57,836 bases of DNA, taken from positions 1 through 57,836 of the forward strand of contig CALMYH010000149.1 of the NCBI GenBank assembly GCA_937873395.1, written 5' to 3'. Position 1 is the first letter of the stretch. Every line of letters begins with the position of its first letter. Position numbers and translations under genes: made by a program. The stretch comes from an uncultured Burkholderiales bacterium (GTDB taxonomy: Bacteria > Pseudomonadota > Gammaproteobacteria > Burkholderiales > Burkholderiaceae_C). This document shows positions 12,097 to 21,163 of the stretch, piece by piece. Under the pieces are notes generated by a model that was not told where the DNA came from, ran no database searches, and worked only from the letters and a program-made list of their open reading frames with translations.

Positions 12097-12924
12097 ATGA
12101 ACACTTTCACCCATCCCACCGTCACCTTCATCGGCGGCGGCAACATGGCCAGCGCCATTGTGGGCGGCCTCATTCGTCAGGGTCATCCCGTCAACGCACT
12201 GCAGGTCATCGAACCCTGGGACGAGCAGCGCGCCAAGCTGGCTCAACAGTTTCCTGGAGTCGCTGTGCTGCCCGCCGCTGGCCCGGCGCTTCACCCTGCT
12301 GACCTGGTGGTGTGGGCGGTCAAGCCGCAGACCTTCAAGGAGGCAGCAACCAGCAGCCAGCCCCATCTGGCAGGCGCGCTGCACCTGAGCGTCGCTGCCG
12401 GCATCACCACCGAAAGCATGGCGGCCTGGCTTCAGACCCAGCGCATCGTGCGCGCCATGCCCAACACCCCGGCCCTGGTGGGGTTGGGGATGAGCGGGCT
12501 GTTCGCCCGCGCAGGTGCCAGCGGGTCCGACCGTGCATTGGTCGAGCAGGTGATCAGAACCACAGGGGACCTGGTGTGGGTGGACAGGGAGCGCGACCTG
12601 GACGCCGTCACCGCCATTTCGGGTTCTGGCCCTGCCTATGTGTTCTATTTTCTGGAAACCATGCGCGACGCCGGGGCCCGCATGGGTTTGCCACCTGAGG
12701 TGGCGCTGAAGCTGGCCGTCGGCACGTTTCTGGGCGCGTCCACGCTGGCACAGCGCTCCGAAGATCCGCCACAGACGCTGCGCGAACGCGTGACGTCCAA
12801 GGGCGGCACCACCTATGCTGCCATCACGTCCATGGACGCCGCTGGCGTCAAGGGGAAGTTCGAGGAAGCCCTGTTTGCTGCGCAAAAGCGCGCGGAAGAG
12901 CTGGGACGCGAATTCGGCGGTTGA
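12097..12924 (+). CDS. proC: Pyrroline-5-carboxylate reductase
   Basis: This enzyme catalyses the last step of proline synthesis, NAD(P)H-dependent reduction of pyrroline-5-carboxylate. The protein has 275 residues. The N-terminal nucleotide-binding motif FIGGGNMASAIVGGL and the signature regions RAMPNTPALVG, AISGSGPAYVFYF and TSKGGTTYAAI are present. The gene converges with ubiA, the two stop codons being one base apart. The opposing enzyme PutA is encoded at the right end of the window but is not linked. Confidence 0.96.
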   Translation: MNTFTHPTVTFIGGGNMASAIVGGLIRQGHPVNALQVIEPWDEQRAKLAQQFPGVAVLPAAGPALHPADLVVWAVKPQTFKEAATSSQPHLAGALHLSVAAGITTESMAAWLQTQRIVRAMPNTPALVGLGMSGLFARAGASGSDRALVEQVIRTTGDLVWVDRERDLDAVTAISGSGPAYVFYFLETMRDAGARMGLPPEVALKLAVGTFLGASTLAQRSEDPPQTLRERVTSKGGTTYAAITSMDAAGVKGKFEEALFAAQKRAEELGREFGG

Positions 12925-12934
12925 GTCAGACCGC
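12917..12934. terminator. Inverted repeat over the proC/ubiA stop codons
   Basis: GCGGT (12917-12921) and ACCGC (12930-12934) flank an 8-nt centre that holds the TGA of proC and the TCA (reverse TGA) of ubiA. No T-run is present. It may act as a short bidirectional terminator. Confidence 0.4.
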
Positions 12935-13852
12935 AAGGCCCAGTGCCACCCCGACAAACACGGTGAAGCCCAGCCAGTGATTGAGGCGGAAGGCCTTGAA
13001 ACAGCCCTCCCGGCTACGGTCCCTGATGAGGGTGAAATGCCAGACCACCTGGACCAGGGCCGCGATGAGCACGATGGCCCAGATCCAGGGATTCACGGCA
13101 CCCCACAGCACGGCCGTCCAGACCGCGAGATACACCAGATAGAACGCGGTGACCGCGGGCACATCGGCCTGGCCCAGCGTGATGGCCGAGGTCTTCATGC
13201 CGATCTTCAGGTCATCATCGCGGTCGACCATGGCGTACTCGGTGTCGTAGGCCAGCACCCAGAACAGATTGCCAACCATCAGAACCCAGGCCTGCCAGGG
13301 AACGCTGTCCCGGACGGCGGCCAGGAACCCGCCTTGCATCAGGCGGCCACTGTTGTGCAGCAGCTCCCAGGGAGCCCCACCCTGCACGGCGGCGTAGGCC
13401 ATGGGAATGCCAAAACTGAAAGCCACTCCCAGCACCGCCTGGGGCATGGACACCACCCGCTTGGCAAACGGGTAAAGCAGCGTCACCAGCAGCGCCACAA
13501 ATGACCAGGCCATGGTCACCAGATTGGTGGTGAGCACCAGCACAAAGGCGGCCACGGCCAGCACGGCACCCACGGCCAGTGCTTCGGCCACACCGATGCG
13601 ACCACTGGTGACCGGGCGCTGTGCAGTGCGCTTGACATGTTGGTCAAAGTCCCGATCGGCCACGTCGTTGACGCAACAACCGGCGCTTCGCATCAGGATG
13701 GTCCCGAGCGTGAAGACCAGCAGCAGGTGCCAGCCGGGAAAACCGTCCGCCGCCAGCCACAGGGCCGCCAGCGTGGGCCAAAGCAACAGCAGCCAGCCAG
13801 CCGGACGGTTCCAGCGGATCAGATCGAGGTACAGGGAGAGGCGTGAAGGCAA
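12926..13852 (-). CDS. ubiA: 4-hydroxybenzoate polyprenyltransferase
   Basis: This membrane enzyme attaches the polyprenyl chain to 4-hydroxybenzoate in ubiquinone synthesis. The protein has about 308 residues and many hydrophobic helices. Both aspartate-rich motifs are present: NDVADRDFD and, further on, YAMVDRDDD. The conserved start region [14 protein letters not shown] is intact, but no ATG lies in frame nearby. I place the start at a TTG (13850-13852); the ATG at 13863-13865 is in another frame. The next in-frame ATG would overlap oxyR. The exact start is uncertain. Confidence 0.85.
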   Translation of the reverse strand: MPSRLSLYLDLIRWNRPAGWLLLLWPTLAALWLAADGFPGWHLLLVFTLGTILMRSAGCCVNDVADRDFDQHVKRTAQRPVTSGRIGVAEALAVGAVLAVAAFVLVLTTNLVTMAWSFVALLVTLLYPFAKRVVSMPQAVLGVAFSFGIPMAYAAVQGGAPWELLHNSGRLMQGGFLAAVRDSVPWQAWVLMVGNLFWVLAYDTEYAMVDRDDDLKIGMKTSAITLGQADVPAVTAFYLVYLAVWTAVLWGAVNPWIWAIVLIAALVQVVWHFTLIRDRSREGCFKAFRLNHWLGFTVFVGVALGLAV

Positions 13853-13886
13853 GATGCAGACCCCATGGCGTCGCCGCGGCGACCGT

Positions 13887-14846
13887 TCAGGAAAGGCGAT
13901 GCACCCCAGGTAGCTCGCAGGCGTAGATGGCGTTGCGCAGTTCGGCAATGGCTTCATAGCGCGTGAAGCTGCGGCGCCATGCGAGCACCACCCGACGGGT
14001 CGGCGGATCGCCTTCGAAGGGCAGGTAGCGCACAAAGGAGGAGTCGCCGAAATCGGGCACCACCTCGGTCGAACCGTCCAGCGCCGACGCCGGCACGGAC
14101 AGGCGGGGCACCAGGGTCACGCCCATGCCGGCCGCCACCATGTGCTTGATGGTCTCAAGGGAAGACCCCTCGAAGCTCTTGCGGATGCCTTCGGCATCGT
14201 TGGAGAACCGGGCGAACTCGGGGCAAACCTCCAGCACATGGTCACGGAAGCAGTGGCCCGTCCCGAGCAGCAGCATGGTCTCGCGCTTGAGCTGATCGGC
14301 CGTGATGGTGGACTGGCTGGCCAGCGGATGGTGCACCGGCACGGCCGCCAGGAAGGGCTCGTCATAGAGGGGCGCAATCGCCAGGTTGGTGTCCGGAAAC
14401 GGCTCGGCCAGGATCGCGCAGTCGATCTCGCCCAGGCGCAGCTGTTCCAGCAGCTTGGTGGTGAAGTTTTCCTGCAGCATCAGCGGCATCTGCGGCGTGC
14501 GCTCGATGACCTGGCGAACCAGATTGGGCAGCAGGTACGGACCAATGGTGTAGATGACGCCCAGCTTGAGCGGGCCGGCCAGCGGGTCCTTGCCCCGTTT
14601 GGCGATTTCCTTGATGGCGGCGGCCTGCTCCAGCACGGTTTGTGCCTGCCGGACGATTTCCTCACCCAGGGGCGTGACGGCAATCTCGCTGGCGTTGCGC
14701 TCGAAGATCTTGAGCTCCAGCTCCTCTTCCAGTTTTTTGATGGCCACCGACAGGGTGGGCTGGGAAACGAAACAGGCTTCGGCTGCCTTGCCAAAGTGCT
14801 TCTCGCGAGCCACCGCGACGATGTATTTCAGTTCGGTCAGCGTCAT
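13887..14846 (-). CDS. oxyR: Hydrogen-peroxide-sensing LysR regulator OxyR
   Basis: The protein has 319 residues. The N-terminal helix-turn-helix spans [20 protein letters not shown]. The redox cysteines fall at exactly the E. coli positions: Cys199 (GHCFRDH) and Cys208 (LEVCPEF). The block [19 protein letters not shown] also matches OxyR. Oxidation of Cys199-Cys208 to a disulphide activates OxyR as a transcription factor. The start at MTLTELKYI is canonical. Upstream is CAAAAT six bases before ATG and no clear ribosome-binding site. Confidence 0.94.
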   Translation of the reverse strand: MTLTELKYIVAVAREKHFGKAAEACFVSQPTLSVAIKKLEEELELKIFERNASEIAVTPLGEEIVRQAQTVLEQAAAIKEIAKRGKDPLAGPLKLGVIYTIGPYLLPNLVRQVIERTPQMPLMLQENFTTKLLEQLRLGEIDCAILAEPFPDTNLAIAPLYDEPFLAAVPVHHPLASQSTITADQLKRETMLLLGTGHCFRDHVLEVCPEFARFSNDAEGIRKSFEGSSLETIKHMVAAGMGVTLVPRLSVPASALDGSTEVVPDFGDSSFVRYLPFEGDPPTRRVVLAWRRSFTRYEAIAELRNAIYACELPGVHRLS

Positions 14847-14852
14847 GGGCCT

Positions 14853-14858
14853 ATTTTG
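14853..14858 (-). promoter_or_regulatory. -10-like hexamer for a leaderless oxyR mRNA
   Basis: On the minus strand CAAAAT ends 6 nt before the oxyR ATG, with no Shine-Dalgarno sequence between. OxyR genes are often autoregulated, and a start-site-proximal promoter would fit that; this is inference. Confidence 0.38.
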
Positions 14859-14971
14859 CGCCAGATGCACCCGCAGACCAAAAGCAGCGCCGCATCGGAT
14901 GCGGCCGTGTCTTCTATACTGACCGGATTCGCCGGGCGCAATGACCTGGCCGACCCCAGACAGGATTGACC

Positions 14972-15504
14972 ATGAACCGACGCTTTTCGACGCTCATCTT
15001 CGCCTGTGCCACCAGCCTGCTGGTGGCACAGGCGGTGGAAGTGACAACAGCGACAACGACAGTGACAGCCCGAGCATTCCGGTGGACGTCACCGACCGCT
15101 ATGAGGGCAGCTGGCTGACCGCCTGCCAGCAGGACTACGACGTCGGCGAAAACCCGGCCTACCCCGACGGCAAGTCGCAGCTCAGCGGCCTGGTCCTTCG
15201 CAAGCTCACCGCGACCACCATGAGCTTCAGCCTCACGACCAACGAATACGAGACGCCGGACTGCAGCGGCACCCGCGTGGCAGCCTTCTTCAGCCGCGGC
15301 GACCTGGTGTTCGACGGTGTCAAGACAGCCAACCGGCGCTCCGTCGACCGGGTCGAGTTCAGGGCCACGACCGGGGTCGATGGCACCATCCGGGACATCC
15401 TGTGGATCGACGGGAACTCGCTCTTCAGGGGCCTGATCGGTACCGAGAGCGCCGACGGCTACCCGTCCCAGCTCAACACCAGCCGCCCCTGGAGCCGCAT
15501 CTGA
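14972..15504 (+). pseudogene. Secreted/lipoprotein-like protein with frameshift after signal peptide
   Basis: The ATG at 14972 follows AGGA and opens a good export signal (MNRRFSTLIFACATSLLVAQ). Its frame then ends after about 50 codons. The rest of the gene is read in the frame one base earlier: GGSDNSDNDSDS, then a folded domain of about 140 residues (RYEGSWLTACQQDYD ... NTSRPWSRI). Inserting one base near 15030 would join the two parts into one exported protein with an acidic Asp/Asn/Ser linker. Either a real inactivating mutation or a sequence error. The domain is not recognised; it has two cysteines (TACQQ, PDCSG) that could pair. Confidence 0.6.
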
Positions 15505-15535
15505 GACTGCCGCCACCATTGCCGGCGGGCATCAG
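15501..15535. terminator. Hairpin between the frameshifted gene and recG
   Basis: CCGCC (15510-15514) pairs with GGCGG (15524-15528), and CTGA/TCAG at the two ends contain both stop codons. No T-run is present on either strand. Confidence 0.4.
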
Positions 15536-17742
15536 GCCTTGAGGTATTCGGCCCGGGTGCCCAGCCAACGGGTCACATGTCGGGCGGCGGCCTCCGGATG
15601 GTGGCGCAGCATATCGGCAGCGGCTTGACGCGCCCACTCGAGCAGGTGGGTGTCGGTGGCCAGGTCGGCGAAGCGCAGCAGGGAAGCACCTGACTGCCGA
15701 GCACCCAGAAACTCCCCAGGCCCGCGGATCTCCAGATCCCGGCGCGCAATCTCGAAGCCGTCATTGGTCTCGGCCATGGCCTTCAGGCGCTCCCGCGCCG
15801 TCTCTCCCAGTCGGCCTCCTTCACTGGGAGCGTACATGAGTACACAGGCCGATGCAGCCGCGCCGCGGCCCACGCGCCCGCGCAGCTGGTGCAGCTGGGA
15901 CAAGCCGAAGCGCTCGGCGTGCTCAATCACCATCAGGGACGCGTTGGGCACGTCCACGCCCACCTCGATCACCGTGGTCGAGACCAGCACCCCCATCTGA
16001 CCTCCACTGAACAAGGCCATAACGGCCTTCTTCTCGGCCACCAGCATGCGCGAGTGAAGCAGGCCGACGATGACGCCTGGAAGCAGCCCGGAGAGCTCGG
16101 CATGGGTGGCGGTCGCGTTGGACAGATCGATCGCCTCGCTCTCCTCGATCAGCGGACAGACCCAGTAGACCTGGCGGCCTTCGGCCACCTGTGCACGGAT
16201 GCGCTCGATCACCTCGTGACGGCGACTGTCGGACACCACCTTGGTCACGATGGGCGTTCTGCCCGGCGGGAGCTCGTCGATGGTCGAGACGTCCAGGTCG
16301 GCGTAGTAGCTCATGGCCAACGTGCGCGGGATCGGCGTTGCGCTCATCATCAACAAATGAGGCTCCCCCCCGTCGCTTGCGCGCTGCGCGTCACCGCTCC
16401 GCCCCTCAACGGGCAAAGCCTGTGGCCCGGCAAAGCCGGTTCCACGGCTTTCTGGACTGAGCTCCCCCTCTTCAAAGGCCGAACCCATTTTGGAGCGCAG
16501 CGCCAGCCTCTGTGCAACGCCAAAGCGGTGCTGTTCGTCGATGATGGCCAGGGCAAGGTTCTTGAACTGCACCTGGTTCTGAATGACCGCGTGCGTGCCC
16601 ACCACCAGCGCGGCCTCACCACTGGCGATGAGTGCCAGCATCTCGTTGCGCTGCTTCTTCTTCTGACTTCCGGTCAGCCAGGCGACACGTTTGCCCAGCG
16701 GTTCCAGCAGGGGCTCCAGCCAGCCGATGAGCTTGGCAAAGTGCTGCTCGGCCAGGATCTCGGTCGGCGCCATCAGGGCGCACTGCCAGCCGCTGTCGAT
16801 GGCGATGGCGGCCGCCAGTGCGGCCACCACCGTCTTGCCCGAGCCCACGTCGCCCTGCAGCAGGCGGTGCATCGGAACCGAGCGTTGCAGGTCACGCGCG
16901 ATTTCCTCGCCTACACGGCGCTGCGCCGCCGTCAAGGCGAACGGCAGTACGGCGAGCAACCGTTCGTGCAGGCCACCGGACAGGGGTTGGAGTGAGGGCG
17001 CGCGCAAGGCGTCGCGCTCAAGCTTGGCCTTCAACTGCGAGAGCTGCTGCGCCAGCAGCTCCTCCGCCTTGAGGCGCTGCCAGGCCGGGTGGCTGTGGTC
17101 TTCGAGCGAGGCCAGCGACACGTCGGGCCCCGGGTGGTGAAGGTACTCCAGCGCCTGGCGCAGCGACATGAGCGGCGCGCGAAGGCCGCGCAAGCTGTCC
17201 TGCAACGACGCCAGCACCGGCGCTGGCAAGGTCTCGCTCAGGTCGGCACGCCTGAGACCGCCCAGCACCGCCTTGCGCAGATAGGCTTGAGGCAGCTGGG
17301 CACTGCTCGGGTAGACCGGCGTCAGCGCCTCGGGCAACTGGCCCCCCGCCGCATGAAAGGCCGGGTGCATCATGGTCTTGCCCAGAAAGCCACCGCGCAA
17401 CTCGCCTCGCACACGGACGCGGGCGCCCACCGCCAAGGTCTTCTGGTGGGAAGGGTAGAAGCTGAAGAAACGCAGGGTGCAGGTGTCGCTGCCATCGTCC
17501 AGGGTCACCAGCAGCTGGCGGCGCGGGCGGTGGGTGATTTCCTGCCGGGTGACGGTGCCCTCCACCTGCACCACCTCGCCGTCTCGCGCGTCGTTCAGGG
17601 TGACGATGCGGGTCTCGTCTTCGTAGCGCAGGGGCAGGTGCAGTGCCAGATCGATGTCGCGCACCAGGCCGAGCTTGTGCATGGCTCTTTGCGGTGCAGA
17701 AAGTTCTTTGCGAGGGGCTGCGGGTGGCGCTGCGGCAGGCAT
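15532..17742 (-). CDS. recG: ATP-dependent DNA helicase RecG with in-frame repeat insertion
   Basis: RecG remodels stalled replication forks and branches Holliday junctions. The protein has 736 residues (E. coli 693). The N-terminal OB-fold wedge domain is followed by superfamily-2 helicase motifs: [39 protein letters not shown] and QLRGRVGRG. Between motifs II and III, 39 residues (16363-16479) have no helicase counterpart and derive from a GC-rich repeat. The start [14 protein letters not shown] is divergent from queA; an in-frame extension to 18303 lies antisense to queA and is rejected. CAGAAT lies 6 nt before the ATG, suggesting a leaderless message. Confidence 0.94.
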   Translation of the reverse strand: MPAAAPPAAPRKELSAPQRAMHKLGLVRDIDLALHLPLRYEDETRIVTLNDARDGEVVQVEGTVTRQEITHRPRRQLLVTLDDGSDTCTLRFFSFYPSHQKTLAVGARVRVRGELRGGFLGKTMMHPAFHAAGGQLPEALTPVYPSSAQLPQAYLRKAVLGGLRRADLSETLPAPVLASLQDSLRGLRAPLMSLRQALEYLHHPGPDVSLASLEDHSHPAWQRLKAEELLAQQLSQLKAKLERDALRAPSLQPLSGGLHERLLAVLPFALTAAQRRVGEEIARDLQRSVPMHRLLQGDVGSGKTVVAALAAAIAIDSGWQCALMAPTEILAEQHFAKLIGWLEPLLEPLGKRVAWLTGSQKKKQRNEMLALIASGEAALVVGTHAVIQNQVQFKNLALAIIDEQHRFGVAQRLALRSKMGSAFEEGELSPESRGTGFAGPQALPVEGRSGDAQRASDGGEPHLLMMSATPIPRTLAMSYYADLDVSTIDELPPGRTPIVTKVVSDSRRHEVIERIRAQVAEGRQVYWVCPLIEESEAIDLSNATATHAELSGLLPGVIVGLLHSRMLVAEKKAVMALFSGGQMGVLVSTTVIEVGVDVPNASLMVIEHAERFGLSQLHQLRGRVGRGAAASACVLMYAPSEGGRLGETARERLKAMAETNDGFEIARRDLEIRGPGEFLGARQSGASLLRFADLATDTHLLEWARQAAADMLRHHPEAAARHVTRWLGTRAEYLKA
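16363..16479 (-). repeat. GC-rich repeat inserted in frame within recG
   Basis: This 117-bp block (39 codons, no stop) separates KMGS from [10 protein letters not shown], which are near-adjacent in other RecG proteins. On the minus strand it contains GGAACCGGCTTTGCCGGGCC, close to GGGACTGGCTTTGCC at 42228-42242. It ends in GACGGGGGGGAGCCT. Its translation is low-complexity (for example [18 protein letters not shown]). I interpret it as a mobile palindromic repeat tolerated in a surface loop. Confidence 0.72.
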
Positions 17743-17748
17743 GGGAGA

Positions 17749-17754
17749 ATTCTG
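17749..17754 (-). promoter_or_regulatory. -10-like hexamer for a leaderless recG mRNA
   Basis: On the minus strand CAGAAT ends 6 nt before the recG ATG and no ribosome-binding site is seen. It lies in the 67-bp divergent gap with queA. Confidence 0.35.
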
Positions 17755-17809
17755 CCTGTATTTCCATCCATACCCACTTGGAACGGGTCCCGTCCGGCCC
17801 TCAAGCAGC

Positions 17810-18916
17810 ATGACTTCTACCGATACCTCCGCGGCGCGCAGCTTCACCGTCGCCGACTTCGATTTCACCCTCCCCGAATCGCTGATCGCCCAGCACCCGG
17901 CCGCCGAACGCAGCGCCTCGCGCCTGCTCGACGGCACCGGCGCGCAGCCGGTGGACCGCATCTTCCGAGAGCTGCCTGGCCTGCTGGAGCCGGGCGACCT
18001 GCTGGTGTTCAACGACACCGAGGTGGTCAAGGCGCGCCACTTTGGCGAGAAAGCCAGCGGCGGCAAGCTGGAGCTGCTGATCGAGCGGGTGCTGATGCCG
18101 CACGAAGCGCTGGACGGCTCCGGGCAGGAGGTCGTGGCCCACATCCGCGTGAGCAAGAAGCCCCAGCCGGGCGGCCTGCTGCACCTGGCCGGGGGGCTCA
18201 GGGGCGGCGGGTTCGACGCGGTGTTCCTGGGCCGCTGGCCCGATGAACAGGGACAGCTGTTCCGCCTGCGGCTCGAAGGACCCGCCGGCGAAGACCCGTA
18301 CACCCTGATGGCGCGCCACGGCCATGTGCCGCTGCCGCCCTACATCACGCATGTCGATGACGCCGAGGACGAGCGGCGCTACCAGACCGTGTTTGCCCGC
18401 GTGCCCGGTGCCGTGGCCGCACCGACCGCGGCGCTGCATTTCGACGAAGGCGTATTGGTGGCGCTGGACACGCGCGGCGTGCAGCGCGCCAGCGTGACGC
18501 TGCACGTGGGGGCGGGCACCTTCGCGCCCATGAAGACCGAGCGCATTGAAGAACACGTGATGCACCATGAGCGCTACGCGATACCTCCTGCGACCGTGCA
18601 GGCTATCACCGACTGCCGCGCGCGGGGCGGTCGCGTGGTGGCCGTGGGTACAACCACCGTGCGCACGCTGGAGAGCTGGGCGCGCAACGGCGAACTGCAC
18701 GGCGACACCGACATCTTCATCACACCGGGCTTCCAGTTCCAGGTGGTGGACGTCCTGATCACCAACTTCCACCTGCCCAAAAGCACGCTGATGATGCTGG
18801 TCAGCGCCTTCGCTGGGTACGAGCACGTGATGGCGCTGTACCGCCACGCGGTGGCGCAGCGTTACCGCTTCTTCAGCTACGGGGATGCGATGCTGCTGGC
18901 GCGCCGCAACGCCTGA
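17810..18916 (+). CDS. queA: S-adenosylmethionine:tRNA ribosyltransferase-isomerase
   Basis: QueA transfers the ribosyl part of SAM to preQ1-tRNA, giving epoxyqueuosine in the anticodon wobble position. The protein has 368 residues. Conserved segments include [39 protein letters not shown]-like [17 protein letters not shown], and [20 protein letters not shown] near the C-terminus. The start is the ATG that gives [19 protein letters not shown]. It is divergent from recG. Its usual partner tgt is 3.6 kb downstream, separated by the Rieske oxygenase cluster. Confidence 0.95.
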   Translation: MTSTDTSAARSFTVADFDFTLPESLIAQHPAAERSASRLLDGTGAQPVDRIFRELPGLLEPGDLLVFNDTEVVKARHFGEKASGGKLELLIERVLMPHEALDGSGQEVVAHIRVSKKPQPGGLLHLAGGLRGGGFDAVFLGRWPDEQGQLFRLRLEGPAGEDPYTLMARHGHVPLPPYITHVDDAEDERRYQTVFARVPGAVAAPTAALHFDEGVLVALDTRGVQRASVTLHVGAGTFAPMKTERIEEHVMHHERYAIPPATVQAITDCRARGGRVVAVGTTTVRTLESWARNGELHGDTDIFITPGFQFQVVDVLITNFHLPKSTLMMLVSAFAGYEHVMALYRHAVAQRYRFFSYGDAMLLARRNA

Positions 18917-18926
18917 GTTTCAGGCG
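18910..18926. terminator. Perfect hairpin containing queA and ferredoxin stop codons
   Basis: CGCCTGA (18910-18916) and TCAGGCG (18920-18926) are perfect 7-bp arms with a 3-nt centre. The TGA of queA and the reverse TGA of the Rieske ferredoxin gene form the innermost stem pairs. Likely bidirectional; no T-run. Confidence 0.5.
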
Positions 18927-19234
18927 CCCAGGTCGAGCAGCACCCGCCCACCCTCGACCTTCACCGGCCAGACCTTGATCGGTTTGGTGCAGGGGGCCAG
19001 CGTGGCGTCACCGGTGCGCAGGTCGAAGCGGCCCTGATGGAACGGACACTCGATTTCGTGGCCTTCCACGAAGCCATCACACAGCTTGGCGTTGCCGTGG
19101 GTGCAGAGGTTGTCGGTGGCAAACACCTCGCCATCCACCGAGAACAGGGCGATGTCGCGCCCGCCAGGCGCCACCGCAATGCCCGCACCTTCGAACAGAT
19201 CGGCCTCGGCAGCCACGTCGGTCCAGTTGCTCAT
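18920..19234 (-). CDS. Rieske-type ferredoxin of an aromatic ring hydroxylase
   Basis: The protein has 104 residues, the length of NagAb/AndAb ferredoxins. The Rieske [2Fe-2S] ligands are clear: Cys44 and His46 (CTHGNAKLCDGF), and Cys63 and His66 (CPFHQGRFD). It carries electrons from a reductase to the terminal oxygenase. It is the last gene of the cluster alpha-beta-ferredoxin; no reductase gene follows. The ATG ends at 19234. Substrate is inferred only from the neighbouring oxygenase. Confidence 0.9.
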   Translation of the reverse strand: MSNWTDVAAEADLFEGAGIAVAPGGRDIALFSVDGEVFATDNLCTHGNAKLCDGFVEGHEIECPFHQGRFDLRTGDATLAPCTKPIKVWPVKVEGGRVLLDLGA

Positions 19235-19248
19235 GGGTGCTGTCCTGT

Positions 19249-19731
19249 TCAGATGGGGTAGATGATGGAGTTCGGGATCATTTCGCTGTCGTAGACACAG
19301 AGACGTTGCGCGAACTTCAGCCCGTCGGGTGTACTTGCGACGATATCCAGATAGCGTCCGACGTTGAACACCGTGCTGGGGCCGTCGAGCTTGGTGCGGA
19401 ACACCGCGTAGTTGGCCTCGCAGTGCAGTCGGCCCTGCACGTCGATCTGCCGGACCACCGGCGCGCCCACCACGTGGCGCTGGTAATACGGGTCGTGGAA
19501 CAGGGTTTCCTTGATGCCGTAGACCCGGTCGCGCAGCATGGCCTGGCTGTCGAAGGCCAGGGTCGAGAGCGGGAATCCTCGCTCGTGGTTCTCGCGCGGC
19601 TGCAGCTTGTAGATGCAGTCCGTCGTGAAAAAGGTCGGCCACAGGTCCCAGTCGCCACTGTCTACAGCCAAGGCGTAGTCGCTGTAGAGCGTCTGCAGGG
19701 CCTGGAAAGTCTCGAAGTCGAGCGCGCTCAT
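19249..19731 (-). CDS. Aromatic ring-hydroxylating oxygenase, small (beta) subunit
   Basis: The protein has 160 residues and the cone-shaped SnoaL/NTF2-like fold expected of ring-hydroxylating beta subunits, with [20 protein letters not shown] and [20 protein letters not shown]. Its length matches NagH and AndAd (about 161). Beta subunits mostly stabilise the alpha3beta3 hexamer. The start overlaps the alpha-subunit stop (ATGA), so the two subunits are translationally coupled for equal stoichiometry. Confidence 0.88.
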   Translation of the reverse strand: MSALDFETFQALQTLYSDYALAVDSGDWDLWPTFFTTDCIYKLQPRENHERGFPLSTLAFDSQAMLRDRVYGIKETLFHDPYYQRHVVGAPVVRQIDVQGRLHCEANYAVFRTKLDGPSTVFNVGRYLDIVASTPDGLKFAQRLCVYDSEMIPNSIIYPI

Positions 19732-21038
19732 GCGGCACCACCTTCAGGTGCATCAGGCGCTTCCATCACTTTGCGCCAGTACGCGTACATGCCACGGATC
19801 AGTGTCTCGGTCACCATGTGGTCGGTCTCGCCGACCTCGCTCCCGCCCAACTCGGCGAGGGCGCGGTGCTGGGGCTTGCTGTCGAAGGCCTGTTGCGAGA
19901 ACTCGATCACCTCGCCGTCGTCGGCGCTCACGAAGCCCGCCGGCCCGAACAGGTTGGCCTGACGCAGGCGGCGCTGCGTCATCTCGGGCGTGTCGTCCTC
20001 GAAGCCGAAGTGCGTCCACACGAAGTCGAAGGCACCGTGGCCATCGGGCTGGATGTGGCGCGTGCTCACGCTGTTGACCTGCTGCTGGAAGATCACGCTC
20101 GGGAACAGGGTGGTCATCACCGCTGTGGGCATTTGTTCACCGAGTTGCCACCACGGCTCGGGCACGATGTCCAGGAATCGCGGGTCTTCCAGTTGCATGC
20201 CCTCCTTGAAGCTCGACACCTGGGTCACCTGCGCCGCCTGGCCGCCGGCCTGCCCCGTGCTGCCGCGGGTGGAGACCATGGCCGCGTGGCGGTGGTGCGC
20301 GTCCATGCGCAACTCACTCCGGTTGTCGGCGCGCCAGAGCCCGAAGGTCACGAACCAGGTGTGCAGCAGGCCGGGGTGGTAGGGGTCCTTGATGTTCTCC
20401 TGCATCAGCTTCCAGTTGCCCGGGATGCGCTGGCGGTTGTAGCCCAGGAGGGTGAGCTTGCGGCCGTTGAACAGCCGGTCGAAGTAGCGCAGGATGGTCG
20501 GCCCCATGTAGTCTTCGAGCGACTCCACCCCGTGGTCAAACGAGGCAAACACCACTCCGCCACGCACCGCCACCTTCAGCCGGGTCAGGCCATGGTCCTT
20601 GGGGTTGAAGTCGGCCGGCATGCCCCCGTTGACCTTGCCGTCCTGTCGCACCCCGCGACGGAAGGGGACGCCCTGCAGGTCGCCGTTGGGGGCATAGCTC
20701 CATTGGTGGTAGGGGCAGACGAACTCGCTCTGGTTGCCATGGCGCTGGCGGCAGAAGCGCATGCCCCGGTGGGCGCAGACGTTTTCGACCACATGGATCC
20801 GCCCGTCCGCAGCCCGGGTCATGATGACCGAACGCTCACCCACCACGGTGCGCCTGAAATCGCCCGGCTGGGGAATTTCCGCTTCAAGACCCACGTAGCA
20901 CCAGTGACCCCGATAGAAAAACCGGTCGAGCTCGCGCCGATGACGCCCCTCGTCGGTGTAGACGTCGAAGGGGATGCGACTGGTGTCGCCTGCCTCCCAT
21001 CGGAGGGCATCCGGCCCTGAGGAGGAAGTGATGTGCAT
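19728..21038 (-). CDS. Rieske oxygenase, large (alpha) subunit, salicylate/anthranilate type
   Basis: The catalytic subunit has 436 residues. The Rieske centre ligands are Cys88/His90 (CAHRG) and Cys108/His111 (CPYH), in the CxH-x17-CxxH spacing. The mononuclear iron site is [13 protein letters not shown], with Asp218 relaying electrons and His221/His226 as ligands. The following FVTFGLWR resembles NagG (salicylate 5-hydroxylase) and AndAc (anthranilate dioxygenase). The start MHITSS is chosen because GGAG lies 7 nt upstream; the frame opens four codons earlier. The precise substrate cannot be read from sequence. Confidence 0.88.
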   Translation of the reverse strand: MHITSSSGPDALRWEAGDTSRIPFDVYTDEGRHRRELDRFFYRGHWCYVGLEAEIPQPGDFRRTVVGERSVIMTRAADGRIHVVENVCAHRGMRFCRQRHGNQSEFVCPYHQWSYAPNGDLQGVPFRRGVRQDGKVNGGMPADFNPKDHGLTRLKVAVRGGVVFASFDHGVESLEDYMGPTILRYFDRLFNGRKLTLLGYNRQRIPGNWKLMQENIKDPYHPGLLHTWFVTFGLWRADNRSELRMDAHHRHAAMVSTRGSTGQAGGQAAQVTQVSSFKEGMQLEDPRFLDIVPEPWWQLGEQMPTAVMTTLFPSVIFQQQVNSVSTRHIQPDGHGAFDFVWTHFGFEDDTPEMTQRRLRQANLFGPAGFVSADDGEVIEFSQQAFDSKPQHRALAELGGSEVGETDHMVTETLIRGMYAYWRKVMEAPDAPEGGAA

Positions 21039-21147
21039 GAATGTCTCCAATGTCCTGTGCCGATGCCAAACGCCGACCAGCTGGGGCGCATCATGAAACA
21101 GGCGTCAACATCCATCAATAGAATGAGCTCGATAGTCCCTATTCATT

Positions 21148-21157
21148 TCATGCATGA
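21148..21157. promoter_or_regulatory. Palindrome in divergent oxygenase/LysR promoter
   Basis: TCATGCATGA is a perfect 10-bp palindrome just before the LysR start codon. AATGA (21122-21126) and TCATT (21143-21147) form a wider inverted repeat beside it. Divergent LysR regulators commonly bind such sites to control both promoters. The rest of 21039-21163 shows no clear promoter. Confidence 0.4.
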
Positions 21158-21163
21158 GGCAAG

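Noticed and set aside
11146-12957. 603-codon open frame on the minus strand opposite glpK and proC
   Set aside because: It spans two well-supported genes in antisense and its translation is Gly/His/Gln-rich, as expected of a mirror frame.
15030-15075. Programmed ribosomal frameshift in the secreted-protein gene
   Set aside because: No slippery heptamer or downstream pseudoknot is visible at the junction; mutation or sequence error is simpler.
17743-18303. N-terminal extension of recG by 187 codons
   Set aside because: It runs antisense through queA and has no RecG counterpart; the ATG at 17742 gives the normal N-terminus.
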